NCBI RefSeq assembly: GCF_900232995.1
Contig: NZ_OCVX01000003.1
Coordinates: 2,202,895 to 2,266,894 of the forward strand
DNA from: Mycobacterium simulans
GTDB lineage: Bacteria; Actinomycetota; Actinomycetes; Mycobacteriales; Mycobacteriaceae
Reading direction: 5' to 3'
Length of the DNA: 64,000 nucleotides
In this document: one piece after another, positions 25,415 to 34,624 of the stretch
Numbering within the stretch: the first letter of the stretch is position 1
Layout: the number at the start of each line of letters is the position of its first letter
The notes under the pieces: generated by a model
Seen by the model: only the letters and a program-made list of their open reading frames with translations
The model's database searches: none
What the model was told of the DNA's origin: nothing
Position numbers and translations under genes: made by a program

Positions 25415-26230
25415 CTATTGGCGCAGCAGCTCGTCTTTCAGTCGGCTGGTGATCATGTCCTGGAACACCACACGCGCCGGGCCATACAAGTCCTGGAACG
25501 TCGAGATCAGCGCGTCCCTGTTGTATTCGGGAATGGAGCCGCTCGGCGGAGTCCAGAAGCTGTCGATGTCCATGAGGAAGAATGGCCCGGTTTGGGTCGG
25601 CGTGGTGCGGCGCAGGTGGTAACTGGGATCGAGGGCCTGGCCGACACCGGGGCCGTAGCGCACGATGAGCGACTTCCCAGGTTGCGCCTCGCGGAAGACC
25701 GCGGCACCCTGCCATTCGGTCAGGGCTAGGCCGCCGGGAGTGAGGCGCTGCGGTCCCAGCAGTTGTTCGTCGATCCAGTTGCTCCACTCGACGCGGCCAT
25801 CGAAACCGGTTGGGACACGGATTTCGAGGACGTATCGCAGACCGATGCGCTCGACTCCAACGATTGACGAGACTTGCGCGCGGGCGTCGGCGACGCGCAA
25901 CACGATGTCGCTGAAGGCCTCAAAGCTGCTGTAGGCGCTGGTCTCGACGACGACGGCCTGGCTCTTCAGGGAGGCGGCGACAGTGTTATCCCGGTTGACG
26001 TAACGGACGAAGCGATCCGCAACGGGCGTCGGAGGCGAACCTGGCGTTGTCATCCCCCAACTGAGGTCCTGCGCCTGCCGTTCGATCGGCAGGTCATTGA
26101 TGAGCAGCTGTTTAAACTCCCGGCTCGCCGAATCGCTGAGGGAATCCGTTGCCGGATGACGGATTTCCATGGTCACCAGGGCGACGGGCGCGTTGGGTTG
26201 GATTCCATCCTGATTTGTGTCGGGAAGCAT
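25415..26230 (-). CDS. TIGR04255-like conserved protein (Rv0831c-like)
   Basis: A 271-aa protein from the ATG at 26230, equal to the 271 aa I recall for Rv0831c. The sequence (ALVTMEIRHPATDSL, RVADARAQVSSIVGVERIGLRYVLEIRVP) fits the TIGR04255 family, which has no assigned biochemical activity. It has no signal peptide or membrane segment. The extra 57 upstream codons in frame include the palindromes at 26.4 kb and are unlikely to be coding. Confidence 0.8.
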   Translation of the reverse strand: MLPDTNQDGIQPNAPVALVTMEIRHPATDSLSDSASREFKQLLINDLPIERQAQDLSWGMTTPGSPPTPVADRFVRYVNRDNTVAASLKSQAVVVETSAYSSFEAFSDIVLRVADARAQVSSIVGVERIGLRYVLEIRVPTGFDGRVEWSNWIDEQLLGPQRLTPGGLALTEWQGAAVFREAQPGKSLIVRYGPGVGQALDPSYHLRRTTPTQTGPFFLMDIDSFWTPPSGSIPEYNRDALISTFQDLYGPARVVFQDMITSRLKDELLRQ

Positions 26231-26390
26231 GCCGCGAGCATAGCCAAACGGTGTGAGCGTCCTCACGCCACCTGACAGTGCAATCGGCAGGCGTCTTTGT
26301 AGTCGGCCGACGAAACCCGTCGATGAGTGGCCGGCGGTCACACCAGTCACGCCAGCACCGCCGCGGCTCGTCATCGCCAAACCGGAAACG

Positions 26391-26426
26391 TGATAGCGCA
26401 TGCGATATCAAGTTGCAGACTGCAAC
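26391..26426. promoter_or_regulatory. Two adjacent palindromes
   Basis: TGATAGCGCATGCGATATCA (26391-26410) is a palindrome with one mismatched pair and is nearly identical to the core of the perfect palindrome at 35495-35518. It is followed at once by GTTGCAGACTGCAAC (26412-26426), a perfect 7-1-7 inverted repeat. They lie 160 bases upstream of the Rv0831c-like start. Confidence 0.6.
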
Positions 26427-26489
26427 ATGGCTGAGCGGACGCCTAGTCGCGCAACTGCGGGAACGCGGCAGCCCCTGTTCAGTGCTCAG

Positions 26490-26562
26490 TGCCCCCACCA
26501 GGACTCGAACCTGGGACCTGCGGATTAAAAGTCCGTAGCTCTACCAACTGAGCTATAGGGGC
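26490..26562 (-). tRNA. lysT: tRNA-Lys (TTT)
   Basis: Read on the minus strand from 26562 it starts GCCCCTATAGCTCAGTTGG and has a full cloverleaf: acceptor GCCCCTA/TGGGGGC, anticodon TTT in the loop CTTTTAA and T-loop GTTCGAGTCC. CCA is not encoded. It heads the lys-glu-asp-phe tRNA cluster I recall next to Rv0831c in M. tuberculosis. Confidence 0.96.
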
Positions 26563-26687
26563 CACGGAGGTTCAGAATACTGGGTAGTCACACGACGCTC
26601 GTTTGAGGATTGGGCCCGGGGTGACCTAAGCTGACGTGGCTCCCAACGGCTACCACGTTGCGAGTGCCCCGGAGAGATTCGGTTCTG

Positions 26688-26761
26688 GCCCCCTTCGTCT
26701 AGACGGCCTAGGACGCCGCCCTTTCAAGGCGGTAACGCGGGTTCGAATCCCGTAGGGGGTA
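26688..26761 (+). tRNA. gluT: tRNA-Glu (TTC)
   Basis: Starts GCCCCCTTCGTCTAGACGG. The anticodon TTC lies in CCTTTCAAG, the T-loop is GGTTCGAATCC and the acceptor stem pairs with AGGGGGT, including one G-U pair. CCA is not encoded. Confidence 0.96.
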
Positions 26762-26796
26762 CCCTGCTACGCGGTGCTGCTGGAGCAGCACAGCAA

Positions 26797-26873
26797 GGCC
26801 CTGTGGCGCAGTTGGTTAGCGCGCCGCCCTGTCACGGCGGAGGTCGCGGGTTCAAGTCCCGTCAGGGTCGCCA
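26797..26873 (+). tRNA. aspT: tRNA-Asp (GTC)
   Basis: Starts GGCCCTGTGGCGCAGTTGG. The anticodon GTC lies in CTGTCAC, the T-loop is GGTTCAAGTCC, the acceptor pairs with CAGGGTC and CCA is encoded at 26871-26873. Confidence 0.96.
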
Positions 26874-26899
26874 ATGCGGCGAGGCACATGCTGCCTTCC

Positions 26900-26976
26900 G
26901 GCCAGGTAGCTCAGTCGGTATGAGCGTCCGCCTGAAAAGCGGAAGGTCGGCGGTTCGATCCCGCCCCTGGCCACCA
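26900..26976 (+). tRNA. pheU: tRNA-Phe (GAA)
   Basis: Starts GGCCAGGTAGCTCAGTCGG. The anticodon GAA lies in CTGAAAAG, the T-loop is GGTTCGATCCC, the acceptor pairs with CCTGGCC and CCA is encoded at the 3' end. Confidence 0.96.
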
Positions 26977-27006
26977 CGTTGACCTGGCTACCGGCCCCTC
27001 ATCCAG

Positions 27007-27360
27007 CTATGGCGACCCGTTCTTCCCCGGCGTGCCGCCAAACTTGCCAGCGCTGCCCCCCGTGCCGCCGCTCCCGCCGTTGACGCCGTTGCCGCCGTTT
27101 CCGCCGTCGCCGTATAGCGACTGGGCGAAGGTGCCGTTGATGACTAACCCCGCGTTACCGCCGTTACCGCCGTCGGCAGCGCCGACGCCGGTGCCGGCGT
27201 TGCCGCCGTTCCCGCCCGCGGCGATGAATCCGAGAGCATCGCCTCCGGCACCGCCGTCGCCGCCGGTACCAGTGAGAGCTGCGCCGCCGGCGCCGCCAGC
27301 ACCGGCCACCGAGATCCCAATCAGTTCGGCCTTGCCTCCGTCGCCACCGGCACCGGCGGT
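27007..27360 (-). pseudogene. 3' end of a PE_PGRS gene, 5' part missing
   Basis: On the minus strand about 118 codons of glycine-rich PGRS sequence end at a stop at 27007 (motifs [40 protein letters not shown]). Real PGRS sequence is recognisable up to about 27360. Beyond that the frame passes into homopolymer-G sequence encoding implausible Pro/Ala runs, and no PE domain or start exists. Read as truncated, by assembly error or recombination. Its missing 5' part may be the PE_PGRS at 40.6-41.3 kb. Confidence 0.7.
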
Positions 27361-27560
27361 ACCGGCGGGGGCCGGGGGGGCGGGGGGAAAGGCGGAACGG
27401 TTGGGGGTTCCGGGGGCGGGGGTGGGGGGGGCGGGGGGGGAGGGCCCACCGGGGACCGGGGGGGGGGGGGGGGCGGGGGGGGGGGGCTCGGGGTTCTCGC
27501 CCCGGGGGGGGACGGGGGCGGGGGCGGGGCCGGGCGCGGGGGCGCCGCGGGCGGGGGGGG
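27361..27560. other. Homopolymer-G-rich suspect sequence at a PE_PGRS junction
   Basis: About 200 bases dominated by runs of 5 to about 17 G on the plus strand, unlike anything else in the window. They separate two PE_PGRS 3' ends that point away from each other, and neither side has a 5' end. This is what low-quality reads across a collapsed repeat look like. Confidence 0.7.
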
Positions 27561-27748
27561 TGCCTCCCTTCGGCACCACCAACGGCGCGCAAGGCGGCAC
27601 CGGCGGCCACGGCGGCGTCGGCGGCAGCGGCTTCGGTGGGATTTTCCCCGGCCACAACGGCGGCGGCGGTGGCACCGGATCCGTCGCGACCGGGACCAGT
27701 GGCGGGTCCGGCGGATCCGGCGGACCCGGCGGACCCGGCGGCCCCTAG
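27561..27748 (+). pseudogene. 3' end of a second PE_PGRS gene, 5' part missing
   Basis: From about 27561 the plus strand reads normal PGRS sequence (PPFGTTNGAQGGTGGHGGVGG, GFGGIFPGHNGGGGG) and ends GGSGGPGGPGGP before a stop at 27746-27748. Upstream the frame enters the G-homopolymer block and no PE domain is found. It ends 70 bases before menD. Confidence 0.65.
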
Positions 27749-27818
27749 CCGCACGGTGCTGGTGTAGGGGTGACGACTCTTCCCGTCCACGTCTGCGCGG
27801 CTATGACACCCTGTACTG

Positions 27819-29468
27819 GTGAACCCTTCGACGACACAAGCCCGCGTCGTCGTTGATGAGCTGATCCGTGGCGGCGTCCGCGACGTGGTGCTATGCCCGG
27901 GCTCGCGGAATGCGCCGCTGGCTTTCGCGCTGCAGGACGCCGACCGGTCCGGGAGGATCCGGCTGCACGTTCGCATTGACGAGCGCACCGCCGGCTACCT
28001 CGCCATCGGCCTGGCGATCGCGGCCGATGCGCCGGTATGTGTCGCGATGACGTCGGGCACCGCAGTCGCCAACCTTGGGCCGGCGGTTGTCGAGGCCAAT
28101 TACGCCCGGGTGCCGCTGATCGTGCTATCAGCCAACCGGCCCTATGAATTGCTGGGCACCGGGGCCAATCAGACCATGGAGCAGCTGGGCTATTTCGGCA
28201 CTCAAGTGCGCGCCACCATCAGCCTGGGACTGGCCGAGGACGCGCCCGAACGCATGGCCGCCCTCAACGCGACGTGGCGGTCGGCCACCTGCCGAGTGTT
28301 GGTGGCTGCCACAGGTGCTCGGACCGCCAATGCGGGCCCGGTACATTTCGACATCCCGCTGCGGGAGCCACTGGTCCCAGATCCGGAACCGCGCGGTGCC
28401 GGCACACCGCCGGGCCGGCCCGACGGCAAACCGTGGACCTACACTCCGCCGGTCACCTTCGACCAGCCGCTGGAGATCGACCTGTCGGCCGACACGGTGG
28501 TCGTCGCCGGCCACGGCGCGGGCGTGCACCCCAACCTGGCGGAATTACCGACCGTAGCCGAGCCAACCTCACCTTTTGGACAGGCGAGGCCATACCCGCT
28601 GCACCCGCTGGCGCTGCCGCTGCTGCACCCCCAGCAGGTGATCATGCTGGGCCGCCCGACACTGCACCGTCCGGTGTCGGCGCTACTGGCCGACCCCAAG
28701 GTTCCGGTGTACGCGCTAACCACCGGGCCGCGCTGGCCGGATGTCTCGGGCAACTCGCAGGCCACCGGCACCCGGGCGGTCACCACCGGGTCACCCAACC
28801 CGGCCTGGCTGCACCGCTGTGCGGAGCTGAACCGGCACGCGAACGAGGCGGTGCGCGGTCAGCTAAGGGCGCACCCGCTGACCACCGGACTGCACGTCGC
28901 CGCGGCCGTGGCGGATGCGCTCAGGCCCGGTGACCAGCTGGTACTGGGGGCGTCCAACCCGGTGCGCGATGCAGCGTTGGTAGGCCTGGACACCCATGAC
29001 ATCCAAGTGCGGTCGAATCGCGGCGTCGCCGGTATCGACGGCACCGTGTCCACCGCCATCGGGGCGGCGCTGGCTTATGAGAGGGTCGGTGGTGCCGGGC
29101 GCACTATCGCGCTGATCGGCGACCTGACGTTCGTCCACGACAGCTCCGGGCTGTTGATCGGTCCCACCGAACCGACGCCGCGACAGCTAACGATCGTGGT
29201 GTCCAACGACAACGGCGGTGGCATCTTCGAACTGCTTGAGCAGGGGGACCCGCGGTTCGCCGACGTGTCATCGCGGATCTTCGGCACCCCCCATGACGTC
29301 GACGTGGGCGCGCTGTGTCGCGCTTACCACGTGGAGAGCGGGCAGATCGAGGTCGACGAGTTGCAGTCGGCGCTCGACGAGGCCGGCCCCGGCATGCGGG
29401 TGCTGGAGGTCAAGGCGGACCGGTCCTCGCTGCGGCAGCTGCACGCCGCGATCAAGGCGTCCCTGTGA
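27819..29468 (+). CDS. menD: SEPHCHC synthase
   Basis: A 549-aa thiamine-diphosphate enzyme that joins isochorismate with 2-oxoglutarate in menaquinone synthesis. It starts at a GTG with [18 protein letters not shown] and has [13 protein letters not shown], the catalytic-glutamate region [13 protein letters not shown] and the ThDP-binding [13 protein letters not shown] and [12 protein letters not shown]. The length is near the 554 aa I recall for Rv0555. Downstream genes follow the H37Rv order from Rv0556. In H37Rv menD lies far from the tRNA cluster, so its position here is suspect. Confidence 0.95.
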   Translation: MNPSTTQARVVVDELIRGGVRDVVLCPGSRNAPLAFALQDADRSGRIRLHVRIDERTAGYLAIGLAIAADAPVCVAMTSGTAVANLGPAVVEANYARVPLIVLSANRPYELLGTGANQTMEQLGYFGTQVRATISLGLAEDAPERMAALNATWRSATCRVLVAATGARTANAGPVHFDIPLREPLVPDPEPRGAGTPPGRPDGKPWTYTPPVTFDQPLEIDLSADTVVVAGHGAGVHPNLAELPTVAEPTSPFGQARPYPLHPLALPLLHPQQVIMLGRPTLHRPVSALLADPKVPVYALTTGPRWPDVSGNSQATGTRAVTTGSPNPAWLHRCAELNRHANEAVRGQLRAHPLTTGLHVAAAVADALRPGDQLVLGASNPVRDAALVGLDTHDIQVRSNRGVAGIDGTVSTAIGAALAYERVGGAGRTIALIGDLTFVHDSSGLLIGPTEPTPRQLTIVVSNDNGGGIFELLEQGDPRFADVSSRIFGTPHDVDVGALCRAYHVESGQIEVDELQSALDEAGPGMRVLEVKADRSSLRQLHAAIKASL

Positions 29469-29475
29469 GGATCGC

Positions 29476-29964
29476 GTGATTTCGCCAAAACAGTTGTTGC
29501 GCACCCTGATTCACGGAACGAGTGAAGAACTACCGGATACCCGTGCGCGGATTGTGGTGCGGTGGGTGCGAATCGCTATCCTGATCGCTGCGGTTCTGGT
29601 AACCCTGCAGTCGGTGCTGTTGGTGGCCGGGGCCTGGCGCAACGATCTGGCCATCGACCGCAACATGGGCGTCGCGCAGGCAGAGGTGCTCAGCGCCGGG
29701 CCGCGGCGCTCAACTATCGAGTTCGTGACACCGGAGCGCGTCACTTATCGGCCGGAACTCGGTGTGCTGTATCCGTCCGAGCTGGCCACCGGTATGCGGA
29801 TTTACGTCGAATACAACAAGAACGATCCCAACCTGGTCCGGGTGCAGCACCGTAACGCCGCGTTGGCGATCATCCCGGCGGGGTCCATCGCGGTGGTGGC
29901 CTGGCTGGTGGCAACGGTTGCGCTGGTCTTGCTCGCGCTCCTGGATAAGCGACTGAATCGCTAG
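29476..29964 (+). CDS. DUF3592-like membrane protein (Rv0556-like)
   Basis: A 162-aa protein with two membrane helices (IAILIAAVLVTLQSVLLVAG near residue 35 and IAVVAWLVATVALVLLALL near the C-terminus) enclosing a short extracytoplasmic domain. The GTG at 29476 lies seven bases after the menD stop, so it is probably cotranscribed. Function unknown; the fixed position after menD suggests a link to the membrane or quinone genes. Confidence 0.82.
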   Translation: MISPKQLLRTLIHGTSEELPDTRARIVVRWVRIAILIAAVLVTLQSVLLVAGAWRNDLAIDRNMGVAQAEVLSAGPRRSTIEFVTPERVTYRPELGVLYPSELATGMRIYVEYNKNDPNLVRVQHRNAALAIIPAGSIAVVAWLVATVALVLLALLDKRLNR

Positions 29965-30026
29965 TTTTCGCGTCCCGTATGCCCGTCGGCAACCTTTCCG
30001 ACAGCCGTCGCTGACACCGTGGTGGC

Positions 30027-31154
30027 GTGCGCGTTGCCATCGTCGCCGAATCGTTCCTCCCGAACGTCAACGGTGTCAGCAACTCGGTGATCCGGGTACT
30101 TGAGCACCTGCGTCGGGCCGGTCACGAAGCCCTCGTCATCGCCCCGGATGCACCCCCGGGTGAACCCCGTGCCGACCGCCTGCACGACGGCGTCCGGGTA
30201 CACCGGGCGCCGTCGCGAATGTTCCCCAAGGTGACCACACTGCCGCTGGGGGTACCCACCCCGCGAATTCTTCGTGTGCTGCACGGTTTCGATCCCGACG
30301 TGGTGCACTTGGCGTCGCCGGCATTGCTCGGCTACGGCGGGCTGCGCGCCGCGCGGCGTCTCCGAGTACCCACGGTCGCGGTATTCCAAACCGACGTACC
30401 GGGTTTCGCGGCGAGCTACGGAATCCCGATGACCGCGCGGGCTGCGTGGGTATGGTTCCGCCACCTGCACGGTCTTGCCGACCGCACCCTAGCGCCCTCC
30501 ACGGCGACGATGGAAGTCCTTGCTGCCCAACGCATCCCCCGAGTGTATCGGTGGGCGCGCGGGGTAGATCTGCTCCGGTTCGCGCCGTCAGCGCGAGACG
30601 ATGCGCTGCGGCGCCAATGGTCGCCGGACGGAAAGCCGATCGTCGGTTTCGTTGGCCGACTCGCACCCGAGAAGCATGTCGATCGTCTCGCGGCCCTGGC
30701 AGCCGGCGGCGCGGTGCGGCTCGTCATCATCGGTGATGGAGTTGACCGGATCAAGCTTCAATCAGCAATGCCCACAGCACTTTTCACTGGCGCACTATAT
30801 GGTGACAAGCTCGCCGCGGCGTATGCCAGTATGGACGTTTTCGTGCATCCCGGCGAGCACGAGACGTTTTGTCAGGTCGTGCAGGAAGCGCTGGCGTCGG
30901 GGCTGCCGGTGATTGCCCCCGACGCCGGCGGTCCGCGAGATTTGATCACTCCGCGACGCACCGGGCTGCTGCTGCCCGTCGACGAATTCGAGGCTCGGCT
31001 ACCGGCCGCAGTAGCTCACTTGATCCACGAACGCAACCGCTACGCGCCCGAAGCTCGGCGTAGTGTGCTCGGCCGTAGCTGGCCGGTGATCTGTGACGAG
31101 TTGCTCGGCCACTACGAGGCGGTGCAGGGGAAGCGACGGGCTCAGGCTGCCTGA
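30027..31154 (+). CDS. mgtA: Alpha-mannosyltransferase MgtA (Rv0557-like)
   Basis: A 375-aa GT-B (GT4) glycosyltransferase. It starts [21 protein letters not shown] and has the donor-site [14 protein letters not shown] and the EX7E-type [22 protein letters not shown]. The M. tuberculosis orthologue, once named PimB, transfers mannose from GDP-mannose to a glucuronosyl-diacylglycerol acceptor. The GTG start at 30027 agrees with the family N-terminus. Confidence 0.9.
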   Translation: MRVAIVAESFLPNVNGVSNSVIRVLEHLRRAGHEALVIAPDAPPGEPRADRLHDGVRVHRAPSRMFPKVTTLPLGVPTPRILRVLHGFDPDVVHLASPALLGYGGLRAARRLRVPTVAVFQTDVPGFAASYGIPMTARAAWVWFRHLHGLADRTLAPSTATMEVLAAQRIPRVYRWARGVDLLRFAPSARDDALRRQWSPDGKPIVGFVGRLAPEKHVDRLAALAAGGAVRLVIIGDGVDRIKLQSAMPTALFTGALYGDKLAAAYASMDVFVHPGEHETFCQVVQEALASGLPVIAPDAGGPRDLITPRRTGLLLPVDEFEARLPAAVAHLIHERNRYAPEARRSVLGRSWPVICDELLGHYEAVQGKRRAQAA

Positions 31155-31168
31155 GGTAGCCTCGCTCC

Positions 31169-31870
31169 GTGAGTCGCGCGGCGCTGGACAAGAATCCCCG
31201 AGATGTCGCGTCGATGTTCGACGGCGTCGCTCGCCGCTATGACCTGACCAACACCGTCCTGTCGTTCGGGCAGGACCGGCACTGGCGGCGGGCCACCCGC
31301 TCGGCGCTGCGGATTGGGCCGGGGCAGAAGGTGCTGGACCTGGCCGCGGGTACAGCGGTGTCAACGGTGGAGCTGACCAAGTCCGGGGCGTGGTGTGTGG
31401 CGGCCGATTTCTCGGTCGGGATGCTGGCGGCCGGCGGTGCGCGGAAGGTGCCGAAGGTGGCCGGTGACGCCACCCGGCTGCCGTTTGACGACAGCGTATT
31501 CGATGCGGTCACAATTAGTTTCGGCCTGCGCAACGTCGTCGACCAGCAGGCGGCATTGCGCGAGATGGCCCGCGTCACCCGGCCCGGTGGTCGCTTGGTG
31601 GTCTGTGAGTTCTCCACACCGACCAGCAAGTTGTTCGCCACCGCGTACAAGGAATATCTGATGCAGGCACTGCCCCGGCTAGCCCGAGCGGCGTCCAGCA
31701 ATCCTAAGGCCTACGTATACCTCGCGGAGTCGATCAGGGCCTGGCCCGACCAGGCCACGCTGGCACACCAGATCTCGCAAGCGGGGTGGGCAGCGGTGCG
31801 GTGGCGAAACCTGACCGGCGGCATCGTTGCCTTGCATGCCGGGTACAAGCCGCTCAACCGAGTGAGGTGA
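31169..31870 (+). CDS. menG: Demethylmenaquinone methyltransferase (UbiE/MenG)
   Basis: A 233-aa UbiE-family methyltransferase performing the final C-methylation of menaquinone. It has [18 protein letters not shown] at the N-terminus, SAM motif [29 protein letters not shown] and the UbiE signature [12 protein letters not shown]. It lies 14 bases after mgtA and belongs with menD and menJ in this block. H37Rv calls it ubiE or menH (Rv0558). Confidence 0.94.
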   Translation: MSRAALDKNPRDVASMFDGVARRYDLTNTVLSFGQDRHWRRATRSALRIGPGQKVLDLAAGTAVSTVELTKSGAWCVAADFSVGMLAAGGARKVPKVAGDATRLPFDDSVFDAVTISFGLRNVVDQQAALREMARVTRPGGRLVVCEFSTPTSKLFATAYKEYLMQALPRLARAASSNPKAYVYLAESIRAWPDQATLAHQISQAGWAAVRWRNLTGGIVALHAGYKPLNRVR

Positions 31871-31874
31871 GAAC

Positions 31875-32213
31875 TTAGCGGGTGCCGGCCCGCTGTAGCA
31901 CGCCTATTTGCTCCGGGCAGTAGTGGTCGATCGCGGCGCCCAGGAACTGGAACGCTTGCCCGTCGGTGGTGCCTCGCGGCAGATTGTGCTGGATGAAATT
32001 GGCCGACTTGTACGCATCGCCGTCCACGCCCCGGCCCAGTCGCTGACAGCTAATCTTGGCCAGCCAGGCGTTGTAGTCCTGCGGTCCGTAGATGCCGAAG
32101 CCGTGGAGGGTGTTGTTGAAGGGGGCGTCGTAGTCGTCGGCCTGCGCGGGCGCGGCGAGCATGATTGCCACCGCTGCGGTACCGGCGATCGTAGCCAGCT
32201 TCTTGCCGTTCAT
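31875..32213 (-). CDS. Secreted DUF732 protein (Rv0559c-like)
   Basis: A 112-aa exported protein, the length I recall for Rv0559c. A signal peptide (KKLATIAGTAAVAIMLAAPAQA) is followed by DDYDAPFNNTLHGFGIYG and two cysteines (ISCQRLG, DHYCPEQ) likely to form a disulfide. In M. tuberculosis it is secreted; its role is unknown. The salicylate-inducible methyltransferase Rv0560c, its upstream neighbour in H37Rv, is missing here. Confidence 0.88.
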   Translation of the reverse strand: MNGKKLATIAGTAAVAIMLAAPAQADDYDAPFNNTLHGFGIYGPQDYNAWLAKISCQRLGRGVDGDAYKSANFIQHNLPRGTTDGQAFQFLGAAIDHYCPEQIGVLQRAGTR

Positions 32214-32288
32214 TAGGTGGACTATACGCCTGGGCATGCCGTGACGCGCTGGACATGTTGCCCTGAAAAATCGGCCGGCTTTCATCGC

Positions 32289-33515
32289 TCAGCTGAACGG
32301 CGGTCGGGGATCGATCAGCCGTGACGCCCGCCCACCGCTTCGCCACACCCGGGCCACCCAGTCGGCGTCGTCGTCGGTGACGAGGTTGGCCATCACGCGC
32401 ACCGCGATGTTCATCAACGTTGCCGACCGCATGGCCATGGGCCCGGTCGCGGGCAAGAATCGTGGAAAGGTCAGCAGCGACGCCAGCCTGCGCGCGACCG
32501 AGAATCCGCGGCTGTAGTGGTCCCGTAGCAGCGACGGCCACAGCCGCGACAGATCCCGCGCGTCCAGCAGCTCGGCGGCCAGCCTTCCGGTCTCCAGCCC
32601 GTAGTCGATGCCTTCGCCATTGAGCGGGTTGACGCAGGCAGCGGCGTCGCCGATCAGCATCCAGTTCGGCCCGGCCACCCCCGAAACCGCGCCGCCCATC
32701 GGCAACAACGCCGACGACACCGCCCGCGGGTCGCTGGTAAAGCCCCACTCTTCGCGGCGCAGGTCGGTGTAATACGAGATCAGTGGCCGCAGCGCCAGGT
32801 CGGCCGGTCGCTTGGTCGTCGATAGAGCCCCGACGCCGATATTCACCTCGCCGTTGCCCAGCGGGAAAATCCAGCCGTAGCCGGGCAGCACGGCGCCGTC
32901 GGGGGAGCGCAGTTCCAGGTGCGACGTCAGCCAGGGGTCGTCGCTTCGGGCCGTGGTCAGGTAGCCGCGCGCGGCAACGCCGTACACCGTCTCCTGATGC
33001 CATCGCCGGCCCAGCTTGCGGCCTAGCGGGGAGCGGGCGCCGTCGGCAACGATCAGCTGGCGGCAGCTCACCTCGGTGTGGTCGGCCAACGTCAGCGAGA
33101 CCACTCGCCTCGACGAGTCATGGTGAACGGCAACGGCTTTGGTGCCCAGTAGCATGCGTGCGCCGGAATCCTCGGCGACTTTGCGGATCCGGTCGTCGAG
33201 TTCGAGGCGGGCCACCGCGCTGCTGTACGTCGGGAATGACCGGCCCGGCCACTCCACCTGCACTTCACCGCCGAACCCGCTCATCCGCAGACCGCGGTGC
33301 TGGATGCGACCGTGCAGCCACTCGCCGAGCCCAAGCCGTTGCAGTTCGGCCACCGCGCGCGGTGTCAGCCCATCTCCGCAGGCCTTGTCGCGCGGGAAGC
33401 TGGCGAAGTCGATGACCAGCACGTCGCGGCCGGCGCGGGCGGCCCAGGCGGCCGCCGCCGAGCCGGCCGGTCCGGCGCCTACGACTACCACGTCAGCTCG
33501 GGTCTCCACGTTCAC
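32289..33515 (-). CDS. menJ: Menaquinone isoprenoid reductase MenJ (geranylgeranyl reductase family)
   Basis: A 408-aa FAD flavoenzyme. It carries the dinucleotide fold VVVVGAGPAGSAAAAWAARAG at the N-terminus, DKACGDGLTPRAV typical of the geranylgeranyl reductase family, and the second FAD motif WMLIGDAAACVNPLNGEGI. MenJ saturates one isoprene unit of menaquinone-9. Its GTG start is only 15 bases from the divergent grcC1 ATG, so both promoters overlap and at least one mRNA is probably leaderless. Confidence 0.9.
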   Translation of the reverse strand: MNVETRADVVVVGAGPAGSAAAAWAARAGRDVLVIDFASFPRDKACGDGLTPRAVAELQRLGLGEWLHGRIQHRGLRMSGFGGEVQVEWPGRSFPTYSSAVARLELDDRIRKVAEDSGARMLLGTKAVAVHHDSSRRVVSLTLADHTEVSCRQLIVADGARSPLGRKLGRRWHQETVYGVAARGYLTTARSDDPWLTSHLELRSPDGAVLPGYGWIFPLGNGEVNIGVGALSTTKRPADLALRPLISYYTDLRREEWGFTSDPRAVSSALLPMGGAVSGVAGPNWMLIGDAAACVNPLNGEGIDYGLETGRLAAELLDARDLSRLWPSLLRDHYSRGFSVARRLASLLTFPRFLPATGPMAMRSATLMNIAVRVMANLVTDDDADWVARVWRSGGRASRLIDPRPPFS

Positions 33516-33530
33516 CAGTATGTTGGTCGG

Positions 33531-34538
33531 ATGAGGACTGCGGCGACGGTGGTGGCGGGCGTTGACTTCGACGACGCCGTTTTCGCCGCGACGGTGCGTG
33601 ACGGTGTCACCCAGATTGAGCGGCTCATGGATGCCGAGTTACGCGGCACCGACGAGGTGATGACCGATTCGCTGCTGCACCTTTTCAAGGCTGGCGGCAA
33701 GCGGTTCCGCCCGTTGTTCACGGTGCTGTCCGCGCAGATCGGGCCGAAGCCGGACGCCGCGGAGGTGACCATCGCCGGCGCGGTCGTCGAGCTGATCCAC
33801 CTGGCGACGCTGTACCACGACGACGTGATGGATGAGGCGCAGGTCCGCCGCGGTGCACCGAGCGCCAACGCGCGCTGGGGCAACAACGTGGCGATTTTGG
33901 CAGGCGACTACCTGTTGGCGACGGCGTCGCGGTTGGTGTCCCGGCTGGGGCCGAAGGCGGTTCGGATTGTCGCCGACACGTTCGCTGAGCTCGTTACCGG
34001 CCAGATGCGCGAGACCCGCGGCGCCCCTGCGGGCGCGGACACGATTGAGCAGTACCTCAGGGTGGTCCACGAGAAGACGGGCAGCCTGATCGCCGCGGCG
34101 GGCCGGTTCGGCGGGATGTTTGCCGGTGCCGACGACGACCAGGTCGAATTGCTGAGTCGTCTCGGCAACCTCGTGGGCACTGCGTTTCAGATCGCCGACG
34201 ACATCATCGACATCGACAGTGAATCCGACAAGTCGGGGAAGCTGCCCGGCACGGACATCCGCGAAGGGGTGAACACGCTGCCGATGCTGTACGCATTGCG
34301 CGAAACCGGACCCGACGCCGCGCGGCTGCGGGAACTGCTGGCCGGACCCGTCGACGACGACGCGGAGGTGCTCGAGGCGCTGACCCTGTTGCGCGCGTCG
34401 CCGGGTATGGCCAAGGCCAAAGGCGTCCTGGCGCAATACGCGGCCCAGGCGCGCCATGAGCTGGACCTGCTGCCCGACGTCCCGGGCCGGCGAGCACTGT
34501 CGGCGCTAGTCGACTACACCGTCAGCCGACACGGCTGA
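33531..34538 (+). CDS. grcC1: Polyprenyl diphosphate synthase GrcC1
   Basis: A 335-aa trans-prenyltransferase, equal to the remembered length of Rv0562, which makes the long polyprenyl diphosphate tail for menaquinone. The first aspartate-rich motif is DDVMD (LYHDDVMDEAQVRRG) and the second DDIID (QIADDIIDIDSESD), with GGKRFRP binding diphosphate. The ATG at 33531 (MRTAATVVAGVDF) is chosen; the open frame upstream is antisense to menJ. Confidence 0.93.
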   Translation: MRTAATVVAGVDFDDAVFAATVRDGVTQIERLMDAELRGTDEVMTDSLLHLFKAGGKRFRPLFTVLSAQIGPKPDAAEVTIAGAVVELIHLATLYHDDVMDEAQVRRGAPSANARWGNNVAILAGDYLLATASRLVSRLGPKAVRIVADTFAELVTGQMRETRGAPAGADTIEQYLRVVHEKTGSLIAAAGRFGGMFAGADDDQVELLSRLGNLVGTAFQIADDIIDIDSESDKSGKLPGTDIREGVNTLPMLYALRETGPDAARLRELLAGPVDDDAEVLEALTLLRASPGMAKAKGVLAQYAAQARHELDLLPDVPGRRALSALVDYTVSRHG

Positions 34539-34624
34539 CCGAACTCATTGGAACCCAGGGGGCCATGATGGGCGTTGGGTTAGCTAGAAGCTGCAAGACC
34601 GGGTGTTCGTAGGAGGACACGCTG

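Noticed and set aside
27361..27560. G-quadruplex or regulatory G-tract region
   Set aside because: The runs are too long and irregular for natural mycobacterial DNA and fall exactly where two PE_PGRS genes lose their 5' ends; an artefact is likelier.
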